Assembly: GCA_027924585.1 (NCBI GenBank)
Contig: BSBM01001067.1
Span: 1,738,001 to 1,802,000, forward strand
Origin: Larix kaempferi
Lineage: Eukaryota > Streptophyta > Pinopsida > Pinales > Pinaceae
Direction of reading: 5' to 3'
DNA: 64,000 nt
Under the pieces are notes generated by a model. It had not been told where the DNA came from. It worked only from the letters and a program-made list of their open reading frames with translations, and searched no databases. The translations under genes and the position numbers were made by a program. This document shows positions 45,677 to 56,230 of the stretch, in pieces (the stretch's first letter is position 1; each line of letters opens with the position of its first letter).

Positions 45677-46651
45677 TGTTTACGGGCAATCTGTATGAGC
45701 GGACTCAAATAGATCTCCCTAGTATGAATGGTTCAGATCTAGAACAAATGAATACATAACACAAATACCTTTCCTATATCAATTGAAATGCAAGACAAAT
45801 GAAAGAGATGGCTTACCTCAACTATGCAATTCCTCTCTCCTTGCTGCTCCAAGATCCAAGTCTTCATATCTTTAGCTGCAAAACCAGACAAAGCATGTGG
45901 AAACAAACAAGTAATAAAAGTACATGAATGTGAATTGATCTACATTAACAATCAAATAAGTAAATCCTAAACATCATTAACACAACAAAGTTTATGGAAA
46001 GAACTTGTATTAAATGTAATAGTAATAAGTACAAAAGGGAGAGATGTTACGACCGATGCTTTGACTTCATAACCTCCTTCCAAAAATCCTAGCCTCAAGA
46101 TTAAGTGCTTATCCTCCTAATGGATGAAGAGGATCACCTAGAGAAATTTCACCAACATATAGGTACTCTATCCTTCCTCTCTTAACAATGGAGAGGGGAT
46201 TCATATATATAGAGCTAAATGGATAGGATAGGTTGAGGATTTAGGGGAGAGGCTTAAGGGATCATCCCACTAGACAAGGGGATCGAATGCCACATTTCCA
46301 TGTAAGTAGGGATAAGTCTCCATGCCATCCAAGCTTCGAGAATTCGCTCGAAGCTTCTCTTTATCCATTTTAACCAACTATGATGCACCTTGCACAAGGG
46401 AAACATGCACTAGAGAGAGATCAACGCACCTTGTACAAGGGCATACTACATCACCGACACACTCTGCTAAGTTGCAGAGCACGTCACCTTGAACCTGATG
46501 CACCTTGCTGGATAGCAGAGCGCATTGGAGTGACAACAAAAGGTAAAAGGGAATGAAAACAACTTCTCTTTCAATTTTTTAGCTCAGGAACTTTAGGGAT
46601 TAGGACATACAGAGGACACATTACTCATGATGACGATATTTTGGTGTAACA
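45677..46651 (-). mobile_element. 3' LTR of the large minus element
   Basis: On the minus strand it starts TGTTACACCAAAATATCG (46651) and ends CCGTAAACA (45677); 975 bp. It is homologous to 63671-64000 and to the 5' LTR of copy 2. The flank just outside is CTCCA on the plus strand; the partner duplication lies beyond the window. Confidence 0.88.
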
Positions 46652-48640
46652 AAATTCCCTCCAAAGCATGAAGCTGGAAAAATAAGGTAGGAGAAATGGT
46701 TTGTAATAGGGAAAAAATCGAAGTAAGGATTGTCGATTGAAGTGACAAACAAAGATCTTCTGCAATACAATCAACTTTGAGATACATGTCTCAAAATGAC
46801 TCACAACATGGTTGTCGACCAATACATTGCAGATCCGTGGTAGTAAAGACTGACTGAACACAATCATGGCTACTAGACACAATCGTAGATCCATGATGAG
46901 ATGATAACACAACCACAACCAATACAAAAGTGGATCCGTGTAATATGAATCAAACAATATCCATCACAACCTAGGTGATATTTATGACTTAACCCAGGGT
47001 ATTCAAGCCGAACTTGCAATGATACGAATCTAACCATGTGATTACAATGTCTTGAAGTCTAACATGGTAGAAACCACTTGATTACCGGTCGTTAATGTAT
47101 ACCGTTAACAAGTGCGAGGGAAATCACCATTGATGTCAATGATCCCCAAGGTATCATAGTACATACCACTGAATGTGATTCAATGATCTGAAGTTGAACA
47201 TTCAATGGAATATTTCAATCAGAATCCAATGATGTGGACTTACTATTGAAATCGAGGTAACCTGCGATTGAGGCATGCAGACCCAAGGTACTTGAATAGT
47301 TTCTAGGTTTAATCCTCGGATGATGTGTTGAAGTCGACAAGGATAAACCGGTCGAAGGAGGGCCATGATGTTTCCCCCATCATCGACATGAAACACAATT
47401 GCAAATGTTTTGGAGTATATCATACTATAGAGCGATACTTGAGACTGACTCAGGAATGATCGACATAATAGAAGGAAGAATAACTGCAGAGATTGACTCG
47501 ATGAAAAGACCTCCCTTGAACATGGGAATGGCATGACTTGGAAGTATTGACATGATGAGAATGAAACCGACCCCTAATGAAACTGATGATGGAATCATTA
47601 TTTGAATGAATCAAAGGAGTGAAAAGACTCATGGAATTGGTGGGACTCGAAGACAAGCAGATTATCCAAGTGTTTGAACGCATATGCAAATGAGTGCCAT
47701 GTTCAAGAGTGAGTAAGTACTATTGTAATTACAATGAAACCCAAAGTCTTTCCTTATCCCCATCATGATCGATGAGTACCTCTTTTGTTTTTTGACGAGC
47801 TTGAGGAGGGTAACAAACGCTTGGTATAGCTCATCCTTCGGACGAGTCCGATCTCATATGTTTTACAAACTTGAGATAGGATGGGTTCATCCCAAAATGG
47901 GCCCTTCAATGTCAGATTTTAACGAGTCCGGAGAAGGAAAAATCAACGTCATTTCATGTTTAGAGAGTCTGAAAAGAACTAAAGAAGACTCCAAATTGTT
48001 CTTTTTAGTAAAATTTAGTTTCCTCATCCGAAAAAGGATAAAACAACATGAGAGAGAACCTTCGAGTCATGATTAACTAGAGTTCTACTTTTTTGTAAAT
48101 AGTCTTACTGGTCCAAAAAAGGGGTAAATTATCACCTGAAAGACGACCTTTCAGATACTTTTACAAGCATGAAAAAATCAAGTCCGCTTGGCGATCCTTT
48201 CATATTTAGGGAGTCTGAAAAGAGCTTAAAGAGGAACTCCGAGGGGTTCCTTTTTCATGGGAGTTTTACGAGCCAGAAAAAACGATAAAATGTAACTCGG
48301 TGACTTATTCTCATAGTTTTACGAGCACAGAAAAAGGACAAAAGTAATCTCTACGCCATTAATATTTGATTTTAACGAGCAACATGATAGCCGCTAAAAA
48401 ATGCTCAATGAATAATTCACACTTGATAAAAATTATGAAACATAAACGATGGTCGCCAATAGAGTCAGAACACCGCTTTACTTCATCTGCGAACTCCAAA
48501 AACTAAGTCAGAATCGACGATAAGGTATTAAGACGTAAAAGATTACCAACTATAGAAAAAAATACCCATAAAAGAAAAACACCACTTTGGAGCCTGATTT
48601 CCAAATGTCGATTGCGAAAACTACGGTCAGTTGTTTCTCA
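46652..48640 (-). other. 3' untranslated region of the large element, hairpin-rich
   Basis: Homologous to 38640-42441 in inverted orientation and without the solo LTR. It holds hairpins of the shared-loop type, for example ATCTCA at 47851-47856 with TGAGAT at 47872-47877. A purine-rich tract (GGAGGGAATTT on the minus strand) precedes the LTR. No coding frame. Confidence 0.75.
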
Positions 48641-48951
48641 CCATGTCAATGACAGGTAGGCCTTAGCCTTGCTATCTACCTTTCTAGTGGATTGATTTTG
48701 TGTTTTATGGTCAATTTTTTGGGTTTTTTGGCTCATTAAGGAGGGGATTGCGCACGCCCTGTGCGATGTGCTTTCCCCTTGCGAGAAGTGAGTTGAGGGC
48801 TCTCTGGCATGCTTCTCCCAATGAGAAAGTGCATCGTTGACGTACTGTCCACAAAAGCGGGGTGCGTCGGCCAAGAACCACTAGTAAAAATACAAAATGG
48901 GGCCAAAGAATCCCAACCCAATTCTATAGAAAGTTTCTAATATGCATCTAA

Positions 48952-50140
48952 TTGATGTTTGTACAAGTCTTGGCTTGTACCATGGTCCGGTGGAAAGATT
49001 GGGAGCACGAAATGGAAGATTCCCAAGCAAAAAATGATCCAAATTCAATGAATGCATTGCAAAGATGCGGCTTGTTAAAATTATTTCACGTACAGGGCAT
49101 GATAGCCCAGGTACAACTACTGGATTACTTAATCGGATTATGGGATCCGGATCAGCAGCACTTCCGTGTTGATTCCCACATCATTACCTTGGATGTGGAA
49201 GATATATACTTTCTAACGAGGTTGTCCAGGTGAGGAACCCCAATTTCACTATCTGGTCCATGGGGTAGTGACCAGTCGACTAAGAGCTTGGTGGCTCAGT
49301 TTTGCACACTGGGAACGCAAATGCTTGCTAGGAATATTCCCATCAAGAACGTCTGAGACCGAAACCTGCATACTTTTCTCTTTACCATAGAGCGGGTGGT
49401 GGGTAGCGAGGCTGCTCATCAGGCCACCAAGGCCAATATGCTTTATTCTAGCGAGTGTATGGCACCTATTGTCTTCAACTGGTGTGAGGGGCTCCTCAGC
49501 AATGTTAGGGAACAACTCACGAAATGATGCAGAGGTGAGATGAAATAGTTCGGATACAGATCCATCATGGTCTCATTCTTCCTCGAATGAGTCCCATTTT
49601 TGAGGCCATACGTAAAGCTAGATGATCTCAATCTACAAGATCCTCATATGGTTAGATGGTCCGAGGTCATGGCCTGCCATGGAGGCGGGGGTCCCATTAT
49701 CAGTTTTGGTGCCACCTTCTTCCTGTGGTTATGTGGGAAGCTCCTCATGGTGGAGGACTATGTGTACGCGGGTACTGACTTCAGGAGAGAGCTAGACTTC
49801 GCTCTTCTCGAGGGTGAGCAGTGGGGAGACCTAGGTAAGAACGAAACTCTTGTTGTGTTTATGCATTTATACTTTTTTAATTTTTTTGGGTAGTACTGAT
49901 GGTTCACATATCTTTGATGCAAATGTTGGCCCATCTTGCTTGATAGGTGCTTCTCTGATCGAGAGAAGAGGGGTGGTACGAGATATAGCGGCTGCTCATC
50001 AAGATGCAGCAGACGAGATGAGCGAGCTAAAGGAGAACCTCTAGAGATTGGTGTTGGACATACCCAACATATCTATAGATGACCTACCTTGCCGCTACGA
50101 GCGTCAGATAGCTGGAGTCTCAACACACTTTGGTCCGCTG
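48952..50140 (+). pseudogene. Antisense plant-mobile-domain-like ORF inside the large element, copy B
   Basis: Runs opposite to the gag-pol of the element that contains it, between the second RNase H and the 3' region. Blocks: MVRWKDWEHEMEDSQ, NALQRCGLLKLFHVQG, LIGLWDPDQQHFRV, DVEDIYFLTRLS, then, after several stops and shifts, VKLDDLNLQDPHMVRWSEVM, GGGPIISFGATFFLWLCG and a tail with AAAHQDAADEMSELKENL. The first blocks match copy A (43903-43352). A GT...AG interval at 49835-49893 could be an intron, but its phase does not restore the downstream frame. Extra antisense ORFs between pol and 3' LTR are known in Tat-lineage Ty3/gypsy elements. The plant mobile domain is also found in host proteins. 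Confidence 0.65.
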
Positions 50141-50454
50141 CTTCGTTGAGTAGCTAGGGCCATTATCTACTATCACGAGCATCCACAAGGATATATCATG
50201 TTGCGATATATGTACTGAAAGCCATAAGCTTCATATTTTTGTATCTAGGACCTACTGAAAGCTTATGTGCTTCATATTTTGTATCAGTACCACTTTTTTG
50301 TACATGATGATATATATATAAAAAACACTATTTTGTGGTTTTATACATTATGTGTTCTATGATGATTGAGGATCCTATGGATGTTAGCTTACATATTATG
50401 AGTATTTTACATGTTGTGTCATTTTATGCATCTTTGATGGAAATGATTATGAAT

Positions 50455-50850
50455 GTGCAATGTACCAATAAAATATTAAATTAGCTAGGGAATCAACAAC
50501 AGTGTTCATGTCTCTTGGAATGTGTAGGTATTGAATTGACTCAAAGGACCTTTCCAAGAGATGTACTCGTCAGAATAGACGGAGTAGTATGGGGTCGTAG
50601 ATAGCGTAGACTTAGTTAATATGGGATATCACTAGTTGTGAATCAAGATAGATAACCAAATGGTCCACACCCAAGGAACAAGCGTCGTTCAATAATCCAA
50701 TTACCGCATGATACTCTACGGCATTGTTGGTTGCAAACCCTAAGAAAGTTCCTCCTGAACTAATCAGTTCGTCATTAGGGGAATAGAGTACCCAACCTGT
50801 CGAAGTGAGGCTATGGGTGTGCCAGATAGCATCGTCTGTGAATCCAAAAC
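50455..50850 (-). pseudogene. Second RNase H domain (archaeal-type-like), catalytic residues kept
   Basis: Blocks: FTDDAIWHTHSLTSTGW (first Asp at 50831-50842), NNAVEYHAVIGLL (Glu at 50715-50717), YLDSQLVISHIN (Asp at 50642-50644), and, after two stops, HIPRDMNTVVDSLAN (last Asp at 50492-50494). The D-E-D-D set is thus present. Such second RNase H domains are known from the Tat lineage. Here the domain follows the integrase zinc finger instead of preceding it; the join lies at about 50860-50880, inside the zinc-finger reading. Stops near 50612 and 50570 break it. Confidence 0.8.
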
Positions 50851-50869
50851 ATCTTTCCATCTGCACATC

Positions 50870-51039
50870 CAATAGTATCCAGCACGTAGGATTTTTTAGG
50901 CTGTAGCCATCCCAGAAAGATGACGGCCACATGCCCCTGATTGATAATCATTCAGTGCATGCTTGACCTCCTCATGAGTTAAGCAGCGTCAAAGGATAGA
51001 ATCGACACCACGACGATACAATGTGTCACCAATGATGAG
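50870..51039 (-). pseudogene. Integrase zinc-finger fragment, core deleted
   Basis: After the MITE, the minus strand reads GDTLYRRGVDSIL, then HALNDYQSGACGRHLSG-like sequence and KILRAGYYW, the H...H part of the H2C2 finger of Ty3/gypsy integrase. The CxxC part and the whole DDE core are absent; the second RNase H follows directly. Reading stops occur. Without the core this element could not have integrated by itself in its present form. Confidence 0.75.
51032..51039 (+). repeat. Left 8-bp target-site duplication of the MITE
   Basis: ATGATGAG, identical to 51337-51344. Confidence 0.92.
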
Positions 51040-51336
51040 CAGGGATAACTTTAAGGACCCATACTTATTTAAAAGTGTATAAACCTTGGCTAATCTTACA
51101 AATTCTTAAAATGTCAACTATAAAATATTTGGTGATATTTTTCTAAAAGTATTTCAATTTCTAAGGATTTTATATAGTTTATATAATAATTTGGTGATAT
51201 TTAGAGTGAAAAAACTTTACCCCATCAAAATTGGGCGAAATGGGGCTTCAAAAAATGCAAATTGGTGAATCTTTTTTTGGAAAAAAAAATGGAAAAATAG
51301 CCCATGGGCTAAATTTTGCCCCTAAAATTATCCTTG
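51040..51336 (+). mobile_element. hAT-like MITE, 297 bp
   Basis: Starts CAGGGATAACTTTAAGG and ends with the inverted form of CAAGGATAATTTTAGGG; 15 of the first 20 bases match. It is flanked by perfect 8-bp duplications ATGATGAG (51032-51039 and 51337-51344), the size typical of hAT transposons. AT-rich inside and without an ORF. It interrupts the reading between the RNase H tether and the integrase finger of the large element, which proves it inserted later. Confidence 0.92.
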
Positions 51337-51990
51337 ATGATGAGGTAATGCTTTTCATGATGATGTACATGACAGTGTTCATCACGAGATAGTTCAGGAA
51401 CGAAGCGTTGGGTCTGGAGATACAATGTGATGTCTCCATACCACGGGTCAGAAGTACTAATGAGAAACAAGGAATCATCGGGGAGAGAGTCCATGGGCTC
51501 AGTTTCGTGATCAGTACAGGGAAGATCACAAATAAGTTCTGCAAAAACCAAAGAATTCTTTGATTTGGCCTTCTCAAACTGGAGGTTCAATTCTTGAAGA
51601 ATCACAATCCAGCGTGAATATTTTCCCCTAGTACCTGGCGCGTAAGAACGTGGTACATGGGGTTAAAGTCAGCGATGATGATGGTAGTTCATTGGAGGAT
51701 TTATTGACAAAACTTCTAGACAACAATGGCTGCTCTGAGAGCTATCTTCTCAACATGTGAATACCGGGTTTCAGCGTCAATGAGACCCTTACTAATGTAG
51801 TATATCACATGCTCCTGGCCGTGATTGTCTTCCTGTACCAAAACCATAGCAATAGTGGAAGTGGAAGCAGCAAGATAAAGGATATAATCCTTGGTGTAAT
51901 TTGGCAGTTGTAACATAGGTGCATGAGTGATAGCATGTTTGAGGTTGTTGAAGGATTTCTAAGCATAATCATTCTGAATGAATGGGGCAT
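51337..51990 (-). pseudogene. RNase H and tether of the large element
   Basis: Reading leftward: APMLQLPNYTKDYILYLAASTSTIAMVLVQ (around 51916) is the first part of the Ty3/gypsy RNase H. It is followed by VIYYISKGLIDAETRYSHVEKIALRAA, then, after stops, LQFEKAKSKNSLVFAELICDLPC and an acidic tether with STSDPWYGDITLYLQTQRF. Two or three stops lie between 51600 and 51716. The domain removes template RNA during cDNA synthesis. The expected first catalytic Asp position reads LYLAAS, so it is probably mutated. Confidence 0.85.
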
Positions 51991-53148
51991 CCTTCTTGAG
52001 CAACCCCATGTATCCCTGTGTCTTTTCTGTGAAATTGCACATGAAACACCTCAAGTAGTTTGCCTTCCCCTGCAAACTTTGAATTTCCATAATATCTGAG
52101 GGCAGTGGTTGAGAAAAAATGGCTTCCACCTTGAGGGATCGATGCAGATCCCATCCTTTGAAATGATGAATCCTAAAAGGAATCCAAACTCGACACAAAA
52201 GATGCACTTATGAGGATTTAGACGTATTTTATACCGTCGACACCTGAGGAATACAGCCGTCGAACGATCAATGTGGAAGTCTCGACGATTCAAATGAGCA
52301 GGGAGATCATCTAAGTAGGGTTCCACAAAATCCTTCATGTCATGGAAAGCGTATGACATAGCCCGCTGGAATGTAGCACCAACATTTTTAAGGCCAAAAG
52401 GGAGTTTGCGATACACGAACGTACCCCATGGGAAGATGAAAGTCGTCTTATGTTGATCGGAAGGATGGATCTCTATTTAATTATAGCTGTCAAAGCCATC
52501 CATGAATGAGAAGATGATGCTTCCGGAATAGTTGTCGATGATTTGGTCAATGAAAGAGGTAGGGTAATTGTCCTTGGGACAAGCCTTATTCAAATCCCTG
52601 TAATGGACACAAACCCCAATGGTTCCCTATTGTTTTGAACTAGGGACGACATTAGAGACCCAATATGTTAAGGAAACAAGATAAATGAACCCAACCTTCA
52701 ATAGCTTTTCTATTTTTGCCTTAATAGCCGCAATCTTCCTAGGGTGCACAAGTCGGAGTTTTTTCCAGACAGGTTTTGCATCGGGATATGTTTGAATCTC
52801 ATGCATAATAATGGTAGGATCAATCCCGATAATTTCCTTGTATCTCCATGCAAAGATGTCATAGAATTGTTTAAAAAGGGCCATGAAAGTGGTGACTTCT
52901 TCAGGAGAACAAGTTTGGCCTAGGTGAATTTGTTCCACGACTCTAGGTTTTACCGAGATGTCGATTGGAAAGGTAGGCGTGATGTTAGGAAGGTTTCCCT
53001 CTGTTACAATATCAACTGTCAGGATAAGATATTGAGGGTAAGGAAAGACATCCAGTGAAACAATTGTTTCATTGGAGTTCTCTACCGAGTCTAATGGTAG
53101 AAGGAAAGACGATCTATGGTGAAGGTCTTCCCATGGTGGTTCATCCAC
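51991..53148 (-). pseudogene. Reverse transcriptase of the large element
   Basis: The N-terminal part (53148-52627) includes CSPEEVTTFMALFKQFYDIFAW and LVHPRKIAAIKAKIEKLLKVGFI. After a stop at about 52627 the core continues with RDLNKACPKDNYP and FSFMDGFDSYN. Another stop follows, then KLPFGLKNVGATFQRAM (52416 on), YLDD at 52317-52306 and LLGFIISKDG. A frameshift near 52110-52130 moves the connection region to another frame. All core RT blocks can be found, but not in one frame. Family: the same Tat-like type as the gag/protease copies. Confidence 0.92.
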
Positions 53149-53663
53149 ATCATAAGCTCCATGATTGAATTGTCAGAATGAAAAGTATGGAATAGAGGAT
53201 CATGTAGGGATGAGGTTCACTATAATGGCAGAGAACGTGAGGTAGATTTCATGGGAGAGTGGACATCTAAAAAATCAAGGGCTGATTGGATGGCCTCATA
53301 AGTAGCTTATGCGGGGCTGAGAGGCATCACATCTCCAATCGAATCCAAATGATATGGATCGTGCACAATCCATTGGTCCATTGAGTAAAGAGAGGAATAA
53401 ATCATGTTCACCGTGGAAACATGGGAAGGGGGATTTGATGTTGGAAAGACCCCCATGAGGGATGAATCTTTAAGGATTCCTACCCCCACACTCTCATATA
53501 TCTACGTAGAGTATCCTAAAAGAGGGACATTTTCTATAGGATGAGTAGTGGTGTCAGGTGTACAAAAGTCTAATTGGTCGATAGTGACAATATTCCCTTG
53601 GTGGGTAAATTGCACAATGTGGAAGATAGATGATGCAACCACAGTCATGGAATATAACCAGTT
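53149..53663 (-). other. Linker between protease and RT of the large element
   Basis: Several short frames, with stops and no recognisable domain. The corresponding linker in copy 1 (30870-31960) has zinc-knuckle-like motifs; I do not see them here. Confidence 0.5.
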
Positions 53664-54080
53664 TCAACCAAGTAATAGGTTGTAATCCAATGGGGCAGTG
53701 CCGACTTCCACAATAATGGAAACGGTCTTACCTCCCAAATCGAAGGTCAAATATTGTAACAACCCATGAGGTTGAAAACCACGTCCATCAAAGGCTTTCA
53801 ATGTGGTGGGGGAACGGTTCAACTTGGGGGAGACAATGGCTCTCCAACAGTATAACGACATAACCGAGGTAGAGGCTTCTTCATCTAAGATAGTACGATG
53901 GATTATTTTCCCAGAAAGATTAATGACGATTTGAAATGCAAGTTGGTGGGAAATTATCGACTTGAAATACTCTAGCTTGAACATGATGGTGTTGGAGGAA
54001 TCTAGATCTACAACGCCAATCGTGGATAACAGAGTCTTACACTGAATGGGACAGTTTTTTAATACTTCTAGCATCGACAT
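53664..54080 (-). pseudogene. Protease-like domain of the large element (D-E-E motif)
   Basis: EVLKNCPIQCKTLLSTIG, then HRTILDEEASTSVMSLYCW at the catalytic loop, KAFDGRGFQPHGLLQ and finally LDYNLLLG. The order and blocks match copy 1 (29895-30698) and copy 2 (36785-37182). Here D-E-G has become D-E-E, so the Gly is lost as well. It is open for 138 codons. Its 5' side is separated from gag by the 4262-bp element at 54342-58603. Confidence 0.8.
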
Positions 54081-54341
54081 AGCACAAGGAGATTACGCTA
54101 AATCGTCTACTATATTATAGTTTTGGGAAGCCCGAGCATTTGGATTGACAATGGCTTTTCGAATTGTGCTCTTGGGTGGACGTAATACTAAATCCGGTCA
54201 AGGTTTCTCTATGACAAAAGGGCCTTGAGGTGAAGGAATGCTAGATGTATATGTGGGAGAACTTTCAGGATTACCCCATTAGATTCCTTTGTAGAAGGAG
54301 AGTCATATGATTGTGATCGAGTATTTAAGTTGAATGTTTCT

Positions 54342-55242
54342 TGTTGGAATATTCTCCCCATCATTTTTTATTTTGCATGCTTGCATGCATATCTGCATGC
54401 TGCATGCAATTGCATGCATCCATTCATCATCATGGTGGTCTCCCCAACACCTAGAGCTTGCTTCTAGATCTTCTTTACCTACATGCAAAACTGCATGTTG
54501 CATGCCACTGCATGCATCTAGTCATCATCATGGTGGACCTCCCATCTCCTAGTGCTTGGTTCTAGCTCTCCACATCCTGTCTACAACCCCCAGGGGGCCT
54601 CCCAGCTACCAAAGGCGCCCTTCTCTAGTCTTTTGCATGGCTAGTGCTCCTTTCTCACCTGCCACAGTCCATTAGGTGCCTTTCTCACCTACCAATCAGT
54701 TATCTCTCAGTTCTTCCTTGATTTGAGGCTAGATTGACTCCCCCACTGACTATTTCACTCTGATGGACCTCCAGTGAGACTAGTATACCCATTCTAACTC
54801 CATCTAGCTCCTCATGCTCCCTCCATTGAGCCTCCTTCATTTAGTTCATGCCTACCTCACTCAGTTAGACTCCTCATGCACCCTCCACTAAGCCTCCTTC
54901 ATTCAGTTAGTTCCTACTTCACTCAATTAGACTCAGTAGACTAACTGTTACCTCTGATGACTGATACATTGACTGGATGATGACTCCACTATCATTCAAG
55001 CCACACTCTGAGTTAGGGATTTGAATGCCCTACTGGGCCTATTTGAATCCTATATTATGCACCTTATTATTCTATTGTACTCATTCACTTACATTCTTAT
55101 TCATTATATAATACTGAGATTATGTTCTATTCTACTGTGTTTATGAGTGATCATTGAGTGTCTCCTTCTCTTCTTCTTTGCAACATATTTGTGAGTTTGA
55201 TTGTGAGTTTCTACAACTGTCAGATCCTTGCATATTATTACA
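54342..55242 (+). repeat. 5' LTR of the non-autonomous element
   Basis: TGTTGGAATATTC...ATTATTACA. It includes a dense CATGCA cluster at 54375-54520 and an internal direct repeat of about 98 bases (54412 and 54510). It matches 57703-58603 with scattered substitutions and balanced indels. Confidence 0.95.
54374..54520 (+). promoter_or_regulatory. Cluster of RY-type CATGCA motifs in U3
   Basis: About ten CATGC/GCATG-containing motifs, including several GCATGCA, lie within 150 bases. The 3' LTR retains most of them (57735-57880). CATGCA is the RY element bound by B3-domain seed regulators of the ABI3/FUS3/LEC2 type. A regulatory role is inference. Confidence 0.5.
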
Positions 55243-55254
55243 TGGTATCAGAGC
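55243..55254 (+). promoter_or_regulatory. Primer-binding site, initiator tRNA-Met
   Basis: TGGTATCAGAGC directly after the LTR, the canonical Copia PBS. Confidence 0.97.
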
Positions 55255-55561
55255 AGGAAGCAGCTATTCGAATTGCAGCAGTTGCAGCAGCAGCGGTTGC
55301 AGCATTTCTTTGAGCAATTATCTTTCACTTGTGCACTAGAAGCCTCTGAGTTTCCACAACAAACCCTGGTTCTATTACTTGATTTCATTGGAGAAATCCA
55401 ATGAGGTCTAGCCAAGTGTGAAGGACTTAGTCCATGTTCCAAGTTTCCTTAAGGTAGTGTTCAATCGAAGTGTAGCATTCTCCATCAGCACATCTTTTAC
55501 TGTTTGCGGGTTTATTCACCCGTTCAGAATCTTCTTCAACTATTTGACTTTCTCTGTTTAG

Positions 55562-56230
55562 ATGGATCTAAATCTTACATCTTCCAACTATGTTGAGTGG
55601 AAATCCAAAATGACTCTCTTCATGAGATCAAAGTGCTTCACCGGAATACTTAACAGAATGATGGTAGAACCAACCAGTGCAGTTGAAAAGTCCAAGTACT
55701 TGGATCGGCTTGATGAAGCAGTTGGTCTCCTCCTTCTCTCAATTTCTGATGATCTACACTTTCATGTCATCGATCTTACATCTACAAAAGAGGTGTGGGA
55801 CAAGCTCGAATCTCTTTTTGGGCCAAAAGATGATATGGAAGCACACAAATTGGAGAATGAGCTCATATGTTTGAGTCCTAGCAGCTTCGATTCTATCAAT
55901 GCCTTTCTCACCAAGTTCAAAAGCTTGATATCACAATTGAAAAGATATGAGATAGTGAAGGAAAATAAGCAACTTATACTTGCCATTCTCTCAAAGTTGG
56001 GGGCAAATTTCTCAGTTTTTGTCTCTACTTTCCATTCAGTTAGGTTGTCCATTCCAAGATGGAAGTTTCCCTCATTTGATGATTTCACACAATCTCTTAC
56101 CCAGGAGGAAGAGAAGTTGATTTCAATGGGAATGATCATACCCAAATTGGATTCATCCCTTACAGTTGTAGAGAGAGTGAATGATATAGGAAAGCTAGAG
56201 ATTCCTGGTGATACAAGGCCTACTCACTAG
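55562..56230 (+). CDS. Copia-type gag (UBN2 family) of the non-autonomous element
   Basis: 222 codons without a stop, starting MDLNLTSSNYVEWKSKM, the usual Copia gag opening (NY.EWK). Later blocks are VWDKLESLFGPKDDMEAHKLENEL, SINAFLTKFKSLISQLKRY and LILAILSKLG. This is the particle-forming domain. No CCHC knuckle follows. It ends with a TAG at 56228-56230, but the same frame then stays open to 57322. The intact frame contrasts with the broken genes all around. Confidence 0.9.
   Translation: MDLNLTSSNYVEWKSKMTLFMRSKCFTGILNRMMVEPTSAVEKSKYLDRLDEAVGLLLLSISDDLHFHVIDLTSTKEVWDKLESLFGPKDDMEAHKLENELICLSPSSFDSINAFLTKFKSLISQLKRYEIVKENKQLILAILSKLGANFSVFVSTFHSVRLSIPRWKFPSFDDFTQSLTQEEEKLISMGMIIPKLDSSLTVVERVNDIGKLEIPGDTRPTH

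Noticed and set aside
47836-47877. Hammerhead-like core near GACGAGTCCG
   Set aside because: The catalytic CUGANGA and GAAA boxes are not both present in the right order on either strand; the segment belongs to the hairpin-rich 3' region.
49835-49893. 59-bp intron in the antisense ORF
   Set aside because: GT and AG ends exist, but joining at these sites does not put the downstream frame in phase, and the interval is very short. Kept only as a possibility.
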